DNA of 64,000 nucleotides from Sophora flavescens. Lineage: Eukaryota; Streptophyta; Magnoliopsida; Fabales; Fabaceae. Position 1 is the stretch's first letter, and each line of letters opens with the position of its first letter. Position numbers and translations under genes: made by a program. The notes under the pieces were generated by a model, which searched no databases, was not told where the DNA came from, and saw only the letters and a program-made list of their open reading frames with translations. Location of the stretch: NCBI GenBank assembly GCA_030762895.1, contig CM061063.1:103438210-103502209 (forward strand), written 5' to 3'. Positions 10,532 to 22,164 of this stretch are shown in pieces.

Positions 10532-13500
10532 GTTATGGACTCTGGCTGCACATATCACATGTGTCCCAGGAAGGGCTACTTTGAGTCCTTATGCATCAAA
10601 GAATGTGGAGTGGTCCTACTTGGCAACAACAAACCATGCAAGGTACAACGTATTGGATCTATTAGACTAAAAATGTTTAATGGACAAGAAACTGTGATGC
10701 AGGGTGTCAGGTATGTGCCAGAACTCAAAGGGAATCTAATATCTTTAAGCATTTTTGATTGTTTAGGTTATGTGACTAAAATTGAACATGGAAATATGAT
10801 GATCCTTAATGGAAAACAGATTATAGCTAATGGAAATCTAAGAAATGGCTTATACATTTTAAGTGGTTCAATAGTAATTGCACAGGCAGTTGTAGCTTGC
10901 CAAATGCAACCTAATAAAACTCAATTGTGGCATATGAGGTTAGGTCATGTTGGTGAGAAGGGATTAGTCCAGTTAGCTAAACAAAATCTTCTGAATGGTG
11001 ATCAAATAGAGAAACTGGATCTATGTGATCATTGTGTAGCAGGCAAGGCAAAAAGAATTACTTTGGTTCTGCTTTCCATAGCACTAGTAAACCATTCGAA
11101 TATGCACATTCAGATTTATGGGGGCCTGCTAGGACAATGACACATGGAGGAGGCCTCTACTTTCTCACCATAACAGATGACTACTCTAGGAAGGTTTGGA
11201 TTTATATTCTAAAACATAAGAGTGACACCTTTGACAAGTTTAAGGAGTGGCATGCTCTAATAAGCACTCTGTTAGGGACTAATCTAAAGTATCTAAGAAC
11301 TGACGATGGCTTGGAATTCGTTTCAGAGCAATTTAATAGATTCTTCATGAAATGTGGCATCTCTGGGCATAGAACAGTTGCTGGAACACCTCAGCAAAAT
11401 GGCATTGCAGAGAGGATGAACAAAACCATCCTTGAGAGAGTCAGATGCATGCTTCTTAGCTCGGGATTATCAAAAAGCTCATGGGGTGAAGCTGCTACTA
11501 CTGCAATCTACCTAATTAATAGGTATCCATCCTCAGCAGTAGGCTTTAAGACACCAATTGAACTTTGGGGTGGCAAGCCTGCAGATTATTCAAAACTCAG
11601 AGTTTTTTGGAGCATTAGCTTTTGCTCATATAAAACAAGACAAGCTTGAAGCCAGAGCTATCAGATGTGCCTTTATTGGCTATCCTCATGGCATCAAAGG
11701 TTATAAACTTTGGAGGATGGAGCCAGGAGAGCCTAAATGCTTAATCAGCAGAGATATTATATTTGATGAATCAAGAATGGCTAGCAGAGATAAAACTCAG
11801 AATAAGAAGTCAAGATTACCGATGATACACAAATTGAAGTGGAGCTGCTACCTAATCAAAGAAGTGATGAAGCAGTCCAGCCAAATGAAGCAGTTGATGA
11901 CCATTCCACTCAACATGCAGAAAATGACTACAACCTTGTCAGAGATAGAGCAAGAAGAGTCATTGTCCCACCCAAGAGATTTGGCTATGTTGACCTAATC
12001 TATTATGCTCTCACAGTAGCTGATGAACTCCAAGAAACTGAACCAAGTAGCTACAAGGAGGCCTTGAGCAGCACTCACAACAAGGAATGGCTGGAAGCAA
12101 TGACTGAAGAAATGAGATCATTGGAAAGGAACAGAACCTGGATACTTGTAGATCCACCTAAAAATCAGAAAATTATTGGTTGTAAGTGGATCTATAAGAG
12201 AAAGGAGGGAGTCCCAGGTGTTGAGAAGGCAAGATTTAAAGCTAGACTTGTGGCCAAAGGGTTTACACAAGTTGAGAGAGTGGACTTTCATGAAATTTTC
12301 TCACCCGTTGTGAAGCACTATTCCATCAGAATCCTTCTTAGCATAGTAACTCAGTTTGATTTAAATTTAGAACAATTAGATGTAAAAACAACATTTCTTC
12401 ATGGTGACCTTGAGGAAACTATCTATATGCATGAACCAGAGGGCTTTGTGGAAGACAAAGACAAAGTTTGTCTTCTTAAAAAATCTTTATATGGTCTTAA
12501 AAAAATTCCTAGACAATGGTATAAAAGGTTTGATGACTTCTTGATGAAACTAAGCTTTCAAAGGTGCAGCTATGATAGCTGTGTTTACACATCAAGAAAG
12601 CATGGTGAACTCATTTTATACTTACTTCTCTATGTTGATGACATATTGATAGCATGCTCGAGTGATGAAGAATTGGACAATCTTCAAGCAAGATTGAATA
12701 CATAATTTGAAATGAAAAACCTGGGTGAAGCTAAGAGGATTTTGGGAATGGACATTATCAGAAACAGATCAAGAGGGGAATTGTTCCTAACACAAGAAGG
12801 CTACATGAAGAAGGTAGTCCGAAGGCATGAAGCTAAACCAGTTATCACACCTCTTGGACAGCATGATAAACTCTCAGTACAGCAAGGTCCTCAGTCTGAA
12901 GAAGAAAGAGCAGAAATGGCATTAGTTCCCTATGCAAGTGGAGTTGGCAGCATAATGTATGGCATGGTATGCAGTAGACCTGACTTGGCACGTGCAGTAA
13001 GTGTCATTAGCAGGTTCATGGCAGATCCTAGACAGCCTCACTGGAGAGCTTTAAAGTGGACTCTTAGATACCTGAATGGAACCTTAGCAAATGGTTTAAA
13101 GTTCAAAAGGAAACAACAAGGAGAAGTAGCAGTAAAAGGCTATGTGGACTCTGATTATGCAGGGAACATAGACACAAGGAAATCCTTAACAGGATATGTG
13201 TTCACTTTATATGGAACTGTTGTGAGCTGGAAATCAGTTCTTCAATCTGTAGTAGCCTTGTCTACAACACAGGCAGAATACATAGCTCTTGCAGAGGCAG
13301 TCAAGGAAGCTATGTGGTTCCGAGGAATTATTGGTGAACTTGGAATAGCTCAAGATAGTATAACAATATACTGTGATAGCCAAAGTGCTATACACTTATC
13401 AAAACATCAAGTCTACCATGAAAAGTCTAAGCACATTGATGTGAGACTATATTTCATAAGAGATGTGATTGAAACTAAAGAGGTCAAGGTGGAGAAGATT

Positions 13501-13596
13501 GCTTCTGAAGAAAATCCTGTAGATGCTCTAATGAAAACCCTGCCTCTTGGAAAGTTCAAGCATTGCTTGGACTTGAATGGTTTTGAAGGTAAGTGA
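10532..13596 (+). pseudogene. Copia pol: protease, integrase, RT, RNase H
   Basis: Domains are in copia order. The protease has MDSGCTYHMCP near 10535. The pre-integrase zinc-binding HH-CC block (LWHMRLGH ... CDHCVAGKA) spans 10925-11045. The integrase core has YAHSDLWGP, TDDGLEF and an ERMNKT glutamate (11098-11640). The reverse transcriptase has CKWIYKRK, KARLVAKG, LDVKTTFLHGDL and YVDDILIA (12180-12660). RNase H has YVDSDYAG and TTQAEYIAL (13140-13290). Frame changes fall near 11100, 11640 and 11900, and a TAA at 12703 cuts the RT/RNase H junction. The YVDD box itself is intact. Lineage looks Tork-like, by eye only. Confidence 0.9.
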
Positions 13597-13658
13597 AGAT
13601 AAAAGGGAGGTGTGCAGTGTTGGAATATGAATCTGGTTCTCTCACTGATTTGTGAAGA

Positions 13659-13671
13659 CAAGGTGGAGAAT
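13659..13671 (+). other. Polypurine tract of copia element
   Basis: CAAGGTGGAGAAT directly precedes the TGTAAGAAG start of the 3' LTR, the position and style expected of a plant copia polypurine tract. Confidence 0.7.
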
Positions 13672-14250
13672 TGTAAGAAGTGTCTACACAAATCATCTAG
13701 TAGTTAAGTTAGTTAAATTGGGTTTTTAGTTATTGTTAGTTACTGATCACAACTAACCGAGCTTAGGCAAAACTAATTTAATCTAACTAACTGAATCTAG
13801 CTGGTGTGTGTATGTGTATCTATAAATAGTGATAGTCGACTCACTATGAAAGGGAGAAAAACTTCTTTGTGCAATTCAATACTTGTGAATTTGAGTGAGT
13901 GTTCTGAGTGATCAAAGTGTTTTTGGTTTTCAAGAGAGGAATAGAGAGTTAGAATTATTGGGGAAAACTCGGTTGTATAAGGGGACTGAGGGTAGAAGGA
14001 AACAAGAGGGTGTCATCTCTATTACAAAGGATCTTGATCCTATTCTTTGATTGATTCATAGTGAAACCAACTGCTGCACCTCACATGGACGTAGGCTACT
14101 CATAGTCGAACCATCAAATAACTGGTGTTCATCTTTCTTTTACTGTTTTACTGCACTTTTGTGTTCAATTGCTTAGTTGTGTTCTCGTGCTTTAAACCCG
14201 TGTTCTGTGTTGATTGTTGATCAAGAAAATCTCAGCAAGAAACTTTTACA
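13672..14250 (+). repeat. 3' LTR of copia element
   Basis: 579 bp, TGTAAGAAGTGTC...CTTTTACA, followed by the right target duplication ATTTA (14251-14255). Near identity to 9049-9629 except about 27 substitutions and a 2-bp deletion. Confidence 0.92.
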
Positions 14251-14573
14251 ATTTAGAATTCTAAAAGGTTGACCAACAAAAAAAAAATCTAAAAGGTTTT
14301 AGGGAGCCATTCAGTTATTTTTACCTTATCTCTTTCATCAGCATAAGCCTTTGGTTCTATCTTAATGCTTAAGAAATATTCAGACCCAGCCCAACAGCAA
14401 ACTCCTCAGCAGCCTCATTTGGCCCATAAGCTTTATTTCTCAAATAAACCCTAACTTCCCTCTCCATCTAATAATTCTTCTGCTCTTCACGTTCCGCAAC
14501 TTGAGAGAGTAAAGCAAAGCCTCAGTATTGCTAACGTGTCTACTCCATGATGAGGAGGCGAATTGAAAGAGAG

Positions 14574-14967
14574 TGTTAGGAAGGCAAATTACAACATCAG
14601 CCAGGTGCCACGTGAATTGGTTAGTAGTAGTGGACACTTGGCAAATGATCCACCAAATGAGGAAAAAGAAATCAGGAAAAGCAATAGGAGGAAGATTCCT
14701 AACAGAATGTATGAGGACTTTGTGATATAAATAGGGAGAGAGAATGATGTATAGGGTAGGAAATGAGTGATTGATTATTCTTTCCTCTCTGACTATTCCC
14801 TCTTTTATGTACTCCCTTCTCTCTACAGTGATAGTTTGGTCTTCCTTGTACTTATTCCTGATACACAGATAGTGACCAGGAAAATATTTGGGTTGATAAT
14901 CAGCTATAGCAGCCTTTCTTAGTTACTGATTATTTTAATTACGTTGCTCTATTACTAGTTCCTTACA
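14574..14967 (+). repeat. 5' LTR of chromovirus
   Basis: 394 bp, TGTTAGGAAGG...GTTCCTTACA, with a TATA-like GATATAAATAG near 14725. Immediately inside lies TATTTGGTGCTTTCGTTG, the likely primer site; I cannot name the tRNA. Confidence 0.95.
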
Positions 14968-14991
14968 TATTTGGTGCTTTCGTTGACCACC

Positions 14992-16087
14992 ATGGCAGAG
15001 GCAACTCGTCTGAAAGATGTCCAAGCTGATCTTAAGCGCCTGGTGGAGTTGATGGGGCTCCGCCACGAGGAATACGGCCAACAGCGGGCAGAGGACCTCA
15101 GCCGCTTGGATCGCTTGGAGACCACCCTCGTTTCCCTGAAACCATCGTTCCCTACTGGTGGTTCGAACTCAGCCACTACCCCTCCACCGTTTCAGGTAAG
15201 GAACATTAAGTTGGATTTCCCTCGTTTTGATGGGACTGATGTTTTGCAATGGATCTTCAAAGCAGAGCAATTTTTTGATTACTATAACACACCCGATGAA
15301 CAACGGTTGACGATCGCCGCCGTGCACTTGGAAAAGGCGGTGGTTCCATGGTTTCAAATGCTCAGCCGCACAAACCCTTTTCAGTCGTGGGTGGGTTTTA
15401 CTCGTGCTCTGGAAATGGAATTTGGCCCATCACCGTTTGATTGTCCCGGATCGGCCTTGTTCAAGCTTTTTCAATCGGGCACTGTTAATGAGTACTATAC
15501 GGCGTTCATAGCTCTTGCTAACAGAGTGCAGGGAATCAGTTCTGATGCTATGTTGGATTGCTTCTTGAGTGGGTTGAAGCCTGAAATTCACAGGGATGTT
15601 TTAGCACAGAGTCCATTCTCCATCTCAAAGGCAGTATCCTTGGCCCGTTTGTTTGAAGAAAAATATCCTCCTAAGCCCAAACCTTCCTTCCACCAGGCCC
15701 AATCCCGTTTGACCCCCAACCCTACCTCATCTGCTACCCCAAACCGAAACCCCCTTTCTCAACAGCAACCCTACACTCGATCCTCTCTCTCCCTCCCCAC
15801 ACACACCGCCGTCAACCCCACATAGCCCTACTCCTTCCCAGAAAAACCTTCCCATCCTCCACATCTCCCCTTCTGAGATGCAGTTGCGCCGTGACAAGGA
15901 CCTTTGCTTCTACTGTGACGCCCGATTCTCCGCCTCCCACCGCTGTCCCAATCGGCAATACCTGCTGCTACAGACCGAGGAGGAAAACTCCGATGAAACC
16001 ACTCCGGACCCACTCGAGTCACCACAACCCACCACCCCCGAACCACAACTCGACCCCCCTCACCACCTTTTCCTTCAACGCCATTAA
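14992..16087 (+). pseudogene. Gag of chromovirus
   Basis: ATG at 14992, 24 bases inside the LTR. An N-terminal coiled coil (LKDVQADLKRLVELMG) is followed by the gag capsid-like domain (KLDFPRFDGTDVLQWIFKAE ... MEFGPS ... GTVNEYYTAFIALANRV), a proline/serine-rich linker, and after a frameshift near 15820 a zinc-finger segment CFYCDARFSASHRC (15904-15945). The first frame stops at 15823; the zinc finger is read one frame over until 16085. The capsid domain itself is uninterrupted. Confidence 0.88.
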
Positions 16088-19000
16088 GGACTCCGACGGG
16101 GCGGCGACCCTACGTTTCAGTGGGTCCATTCTAGGGCACAATGTTCAGATACTCTTGGACAGTGGGAGCTCGGATAATTTTCTCCAACCCCGTGTGGCTC
16201 AGTTCCTCAAGTTGCCGGTGGAGCCCGCCACGGGATTCCATGTTCTAGTCGGAAATGGTAACTCCCTGACCGCCGAGGGTCTCATTCGCAACCTCAAGGT
16301 GAGTGTGGAAGGCCATCTCTTGGAATGCCCGGTCTATCTGTTACCCATTTCTGGTGCTGATCTAGTGTTGGGTGCGGCTTGGTTGGCGACCCTGGGTCCC
16401 CACATTGCTGACTACAGTGCCCTGACATTCAAGTTCTATCTGGGTAACACGTTTGTGACCTTCCATGGTGTTAAGACGCCTCCGACCAGCCCTGCTCAGT
16501 TCCACCACATCAAACGCCTCTCTTCCACAAACTCCATTGAAGCCTATTTCACCCTCCAACTTCAACAGCCTTCTATCATCACGGGAACCTTACCCGAGCT
16601 TGATGATTCCATCCCACCAGATCTGTACGAACTCCTGCTTCGGTATCAGGGAGTGTTTGCCAAACCCTCAGGCTTGCCACCTGATAGGCCTCAAAATCAC
16701 TCGATTCCCCTGTTGGAGGGCAGTAACCCTGTCAAAGTAAGACCATATCGGTACCCTCACAGTCAGAAGGAGTTAATTGATAAAATGGTAGCTGACATGC
16801 TTGAAGAAGGGATCATCCAGCCCAGTACGAGTCCCTTCTCTTCTCCAATTCTACTTGTTAAGAAGAAAGACGGTACTTGGCGTTGTTGTACTGATTACAG
16901 GGCTTTGAATGCCATCACTATCAAGGATAGTTTTCCCATTCCAACTGTGGATGAGTTACTTGATGAACTGTTTGGTGCCTCTTACTTCTCTAAGCTGGAC
17001 TTGCGATCTGGCTACCATCAAATCCTGGTTCGCCCAGAGGACCGACACAAAACTGCTTTCCGCACTCATCAAGGACTGTATGAATGGCTTGTGATGCCAT
17101 TTGGGCTCACCAAAGCCCTAGCCACCTTCCAAAGCCTTATGAATGAGGTATTTAAGCATTTATTGCGTAAATCGGTTCTGGTTTTTTTGATGATATTCTG
17201 ATTTACAGTCCCACTTGGGACACTCATTTACGACATTTGGAAGAGGTCTTACTGTTGTTGCAGCAACATTCCTTGTTTGCCCGTTTGTCCAAATGTAGCT
17301 TCGGGCTGACAAAAGTGGACTATTTGGGCCATACAGTTTCAGGTAGTGGTGTCGAAATGGATCAGACTAAGATTCAAGCTGTTCTAGATTGGCCGGAACC
17401 TACTTCTCTTAAACAGTTCCGTGGGTTTTTGGGCCTCACGGGGTATTGCCGCCGGTTTATTCAGGGTTATGCTACCATTGCCAACCCGCTGACTGCACTA
17501 CTTAAAAAGGATGCATTCCTATGGGACGCCTCCGCTTCTGCGGCTTTCCATAAACTCAAGGTCGCCATTACAGCAGCCCCGATCTTAGCCTTGCCAAACT
17601 TTTCCCAACCATTTATTTTGGAGACCGATGCGTCTGGCACCGGCATTGGGGCTATTCTCAGCCAAGGGCAGCACCCCATTGCTTATTTTTCTAAGAAGTT
17701 GAACCCGCGCATGCAGAAACAATCAGCCTATGTTCGTGAACTTTATGCCATAACGGAGGCCATGGCAAAATTCCGGCATTATCTCTTGGGCCACAAATTT
17801 GTTGTTCGTACTGACCAGAAGAGTCTTAAGTCCCTCACAGAGCAAACAATTCAAACGCCGGAGCAACAACAATGGTTATATAAATTTATGGGGTTTGATT
17901 TTTCTATTGAATACAAACCGGGCAGGGAGAATATTGCAGCTGATGCACTGTCCAGGTCGTTCCTTATGGCCATTTCTGTTCCGCAGCCTGCCTTCTTGGA
18001 TCGGATTCATTCAGCCATTGCGGAGGACAAATTCTTGGCAGCCATTCGTGACCAATGCCTGCAAGGCAAGCCTCCAGACCCTCATTATTCGGTTACCCAA
18101 AATTTGTTGCACTGGAATTCTAGAGTGATGGTACCCAACAATGAGGAATTAATCAAACAGATCTTATTTGAATATCATGCCTCTCCTATTGGTGGTCATT
18201 CAGGCGTGGCTCGCACTAAGTCTCGCATTGCTAGCCAATTCTATTGGCCAACCATGAATAAAGATATTACTGCCTTTGTTTCCCAATGCTTGGTATGTCA
18301 ACAAGCTAAATCGGCCACCATCCGCCCAGCTGGTTTGCTTCAACCGCTGCCCATTCCGGAGCAGATTTGGGAGGATATCGCAATGGATTTTATTACGGGT
18401 CTTCCTCCTTCAAAAGGGTTCACGGTGATTTTGGTAGTTATTGATCGTCTCTCGAAGTATGCTCATTTTATCCCTCTGAAGGCTGATTTTTCAAGTATGT
18501 CAGTGGCTGAAATTTTTATGCAGCATGTGGTGAAATTACATGGTTTTCCCAAAACCATTGTGTCGGATAGGGACAAGCTCTTCACTAGTAAATTCTGGCA
18601 GCACCTATTCCGTTTGAGTGGCACTACTTTAGCTATGAGTTCCGCTTACCACCCTCAAACGGATGGACAATCGGAGGCCCTTAACAAGTGTTTAGAACTA
18701 TATTTTTGCCTTTTCACTTATGACAGTCCCAAGGTGTGGTCTACTTGGTTGTCCTGGGCGGAATTTTGGTACAACACTTCATTTCACAAGAGCATCGGTA
18801 TGACTCCATTCAAGGCAGTGTATGGAAGGGATCCTCCAACCTTGATTCGGTGCTCTACTGCAGCAACCGAGCCCCCTGAATTGCACACATGGTTGCAACA
18901 ACGAGATGCCATCCTTCTTCAACTCAAATCAAATCTGCATAAGGCCCAGGAATTCATGAAAAATATGCAGATAAGGGTAGACGTCATCTTGAGTTTCAGA

Positions 19001-19603
19001 TTGGAGACATGGTGTTAGTGAAGCTGCAGCCATATAGGCAACATTCCTTAGCCCTGCGCAAAAATCAGAAGCTAGGAATGCGGTATTTTGGTCCATTTCC
19101 AGTTATGGAGCGTATTGGTGAAGTGGCTTATAAGCTTTTACTTCCCCCCACTGCTCTCATTCATCCGGTGTTTCACATTTCGGTCCTTAAGCCTTGCAAG
19201 GGTGACCCTAACACTCAATATATGCCTTTGCCCCTGCTCACCTGCAATGCAAGGCCCAATCTTGGTTCCTCAAGAAGTGCTGGCCACTCGTGTGTTACTA
19301 AAGAATGGCATTGAGGTTCCACAAGCCTTGATTCAATGGGAAAACATGTCCTCTACTGAAGCAACTTGGGAAGATTGTAAGACCCTGTTGGAAGATTTTC
19401 CTTCCTTAAACCTTGAGGACAAGGTTTCTTTCAATGGGGGAAGTAATGTTAGGAAGGCAAATAACAACATCAGCCAGGTGCCACGTGAATTGGTTAGTAG
19501 TAGTGGACACTTGGCAAATGATCCACCAAATGAGGAAAAAGAAATCAGGAAAAGCAATAGGAGGAAGATTCCTAACAGAATGTATGAGGACTTTGTGATA
19601 TAA
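16083..19603 (+). pseudogene. Chromovirus pol, frameshifted, running into the 3' LTR
   Basis: The protease has LLDSGSSDNF (16153-16182). The reverse transcriptase has RPYRYPHSQKELI, CTDYRALNAIT, SKLDLRSGYHQI and MPFGL, with the catalytic FDDILIYS box broken by a frameshift in a T-run near 17185. RNase H has LETDASGTGIGAIL (17619-17660). The integrase has a zinc-binding HH-CC (HASPIGGHSG ... CLVCQQAK) and then DFITGLPPS, SDRDKLFTS and a QSEALNK glutamate (18170-18690). After shifts near 19015 and 19240 a chromodomain-like tail (LIQWENMSSTEATWEDC) follows. That last frame reads through the polypurine tract and 157 bp into the 3' LTR, stopping at 19601. Confidence 0.9.
19433..19446 (+). other. 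Polypurine tract of chromovirus
   Basis: AATGGGGGAAGTAA immediately before the TGTTAGG of the 3' LTR. Confidence 0.8.
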
Positions 19604-19840
19604 ATAGGGAGAGAGAATGATGTATAGGGTAGGAAATGAGTGATTGATTATTCTTTCCTCTCTGACTATTCCCTCTTTTATGTACTCCCTTCTCTCTACA
19701 GTGATAGTTTGGTCTTCCTTGTACTTATTCCTGATACACAGATAGTGACCAGGAAAATATTTGGGTTGATAATCAGCTATAGCAGCCTTTCTTAGTTACT
19801 GAGTATTTTGATTACGTTGCTCTATTACTGGTTCCTTACA
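19447..19840 (+). repeat. 3' LTR of chromovirus
   Basis: 394 bp, nearly identical to the 5' LTR; four substitutions by eye (one near the start, three in the last 50 bp). The first 157 bp are open in the pol C-terminal frame. Confidence 0.95.
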
Positions 19841-20460
19841 TAGAGGGATTGAAAAGGCTCAGCCTCAGTGATAGTGACAGGCTTAGTGACTTGCCTGATT
19901 GTGTTCTCCTCCACATAATGGAATTTATTATGTATGTAAAAGATGCAGTTCAGACTTTTGTCTTATCTAAAAGATGGAAGGACCTTTGGAAATGTCTCAC
20001 TTCGACTCCAACAACTTTCGCACTCTTTCCACTTTTAACAAATTCGTGTCTTCGGTTTGGCACGAAGGCATTGGACCAATGTTCCTAAACGATGTCATGA
20101 CACATGCTGCATCGCATGATGTTCAGCAATTGAGGGTTGCTGTACTTTTTAATTGCAATTATAAACATTTTGAATTTCCCTCTTGCCTCTTTCATTGCGC
20201 TTCTTTGACATCTCTTGAGCTTTGCTTTTGTCACCCATTTAAAAAATTACTTCCAAAATCTTTGGAGCTGCCAGCATTAAAAGCTTGCATATTAACAATG
20301 CCACTTTTGCTATAAGTGACAATGACTGTGTCTAACCATTTTCAAAATGTCATATGTTGAATACTTTGGTCATGTGGGATTGTTATTTACAGAAGGATGC
20401 CAAAGTCCTTTGCATATCTAATTCTAAGCTATTCAGTGGTTCAGTGGTTAATTTATAGTC

Positions 20461-21595
20461 AAGAGGTTATAAAAGTAACTAACGTAAATCATGATTTAAA
20501 GATCATAGAGTGTACATTGGTGACTCACTGGCTGCATAATCACTATATTCTTAAGTTGTCTAAGCAATTTAAAACTATCCAAGAGTCTAAATACTGGTTG
20601 CGTTGGATATAATTTATTACTAACCTTTATATCAGTCATACAATTTTTTCCTCATGTGCAACCAATCGAACCATTTTAGTCAAGTTGTTCACTAGAATTT
20701 CAAATGAATACAGTCATCACTCTTTATCTTCGTTTCACATTGCTGGCATCTACAGCATGAAATTAAATCATCTATTGAAACAACTGCGTGTATTAGAAAA
20801 ATCAGTAAATGTGCAATTTGGTTAAGCGTGCAGACAAAACTCAAAGGATAATGACACAAGGCATGATCATAGAATCAAGTAAACACAGCTGAGTTCTACC
20901 TAAGCAATTAAATCTGCAACTTAATCAAACAAGGCCATTATGCAGATTCATAGCATCGGTTCTCATTTAAAATCTAACAAAAAAATATCATAACACTGGA
21001 CAGATTTGGTGATTTAACACATGCAACTAATTGAGGAGATTTTTGAGAGCTAAAGGATTTAAATTGTGTTAAAAGCTTAGCCAACATTTGGGGGTAAAGT
21101 TCCAATAAATAGCAGTACCATGCAGCAAGTGTGGAGCATATTTATTGACCTATAAAAAAGAATTTTAAATGGCACAAGAAGCTCATGCTTTTGAGTCTTT
21201 TGACAGCAAAACTGGATTTTTAATGGAAGAAGTAGGAACCGAAAGTTGCTTAACTAGGTAGTTTGATTATTTTTAAAAAGATTCCTCATGCGGCAAAAAA
21301 CGACCTTGGTTATTATGGTAATAAAATAAGAGTCCTCTTGGTTAAATTCATCGAAACTGGTCAGAATAGCATCTCAATCAAATAAAGAGGAATCAAATAC
21401 CCTTAAGGAGCCCAAATTCGTTTTCAAGACCATAATGCAGCAAAGGAGGCATTCAGCCCCTCAAACCAGTAAATGAAATGCATTATGTTCCAGTTCTAAG
21501 GTTAGTAGTTCCTCATTTTGGAATCAACCTAAACAGAGCGAGCAAAAAAAAAAAGGTATCAAGGGAATGTCTCCAAGGCAGACTGTGCAGAGGCA
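20461..21595. other. Intergenic, no gene seen
   Basis: AT-rich sequence with no sustained frame. It may include the decayed 3' half of F-box locus 1, but nothing after about 20460 can be matched by eye to loci 3 or 4. Confidence 0.5.
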
Positions 21596-21599
21596 GGGT

Positions 21600-21860
21600 T
21601 CCCAAAAAATGCATCTCTTTTAAACTTAAAACTGTATTAATTCGTTAATCCAAAAATTCTGAAATTTATCCTAGACCTATTTTAGGATTTTAAATTTTTA
21701 ATGAGTCCAAGTTTATGCAGTTTGGACACCTATAGTAAGAGTTATGTTCTCTGCAATGTAGACTGTTCAGAATTGAGGTTCCGACTTTAATTGGAAACTG
21801 ATTTCAATTTAGAGGTCTAAAAATTATGAAAATCCAGAAACCTAAAAATTAGGATATTAC
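21600..21860. repeat. Direct repeat, left copy, flanking a copia relic
   Basis: The stretch with TAAACTTAAA...GAATTAATTCG and GAGTCCAAGTTTATGCAGTT, then GGACACCTAT, recurs in the same orientation at about 24950-25190. The copia relic lies between them. Either the relic sits inside an older repeat family or the repeat was duplicated around it. Confidence 0.6.
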
Positions 21861-22164
21861 CTTTCAAATGCAATGTATAGTTAGTTGGTTAGTCAGTTAT
21901 CTGACAGTTAGTGAACAAACTATTGTGTATATAAGTTGTGAACTCAGCCATCATTCGATGAGAATTAATTCAGCAATTTTCATACAATCGATTTATGGTA
22001 TCGGTTCTCTCTTCTAGAGAGCTCTGCTGCGTAACCATCTCCTTTGCTTTGGTGCAAATTATCATTCTTGGAGTAAATCAGCCAAACAAGCCTCGCAAGC
22101 TTCCTGCAACTATCACACAATCTGCTTTTACTGATACAATACCATTTTTTGAACTTTGTCAATT

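Larger units (their letters stand above)
9049..14250 (+). mobile_element. Complete Ty1/copia retrotransposon, defective
   Basis: A full-length 5.2-kb element with two LTRs (9049-9629 and 13672-14250), gag and a full copia-order pol (protease, integrase, reverse transcriptase, RNase H). It is bounded by a perfect 5-bp duplication, ATTTA at 9044-9048 and 14251-14255. The LTRs differ at about 27 positions by eye over 580 bp (near 5%), so it is older than the chromovirus downstream. The left LTR terminus has mutated from TG to TC. Both gag and pol are broken by stops and frameshifts. Confidence 0.9.
14574..19840 (+). mobile_element. Ty3/gypsy chromovirus (Reina-like), young
   Basis: A 5.27-kb element with 394-bp LTRs at 14574-14967 and 19447-19840 that differ at only four positions by eye (about 1%). 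It carries gag, protease, RT, RNase H, integrase and a chromodomain-like C-terminus. Target duplication GAGAG (14569-14573) versus TAGAG (19841-19845) has one mismatch. With the commonly used plant LTR rate of 1.3e-8 per site per year, 1% would be roughly 0.4 million years. Despite that youth, five frame changes interrupt the coding sequence. They are either real indels or sequencing errors. Confidence 0.93.
14547..20460 (+). pseudogene. F-box/LRR gene, locus 1, split by a chromovirus
   Basis: The 5' end is at 14547-14573 (ATG ATG AGG AGG...), where nine codons end exactly at the chromovirus LTR. Coding resumes at 19846 with GGA TTG AAA AGG in the same phase. It then gives the F-box (LSDLPDCVLLHIMEF ... 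VQTFVLSKRWKDLWK, 19880-19990) and LRR-type sequence similar to loci 3 and 4 (DVQQLRV, FEFPSCLFHCASLTSLEL, LPKSLELPAL). Beyond the transposon the frame is also broken: a shift near 20030, a stop near 20313 and another shift near 20330, with recognisable homology fading by 20460. So the locus had decayed independently of the insertion or since. A 5' region at 14270-14546 resembles the upstream of locus 2. Confidence 0.85.
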
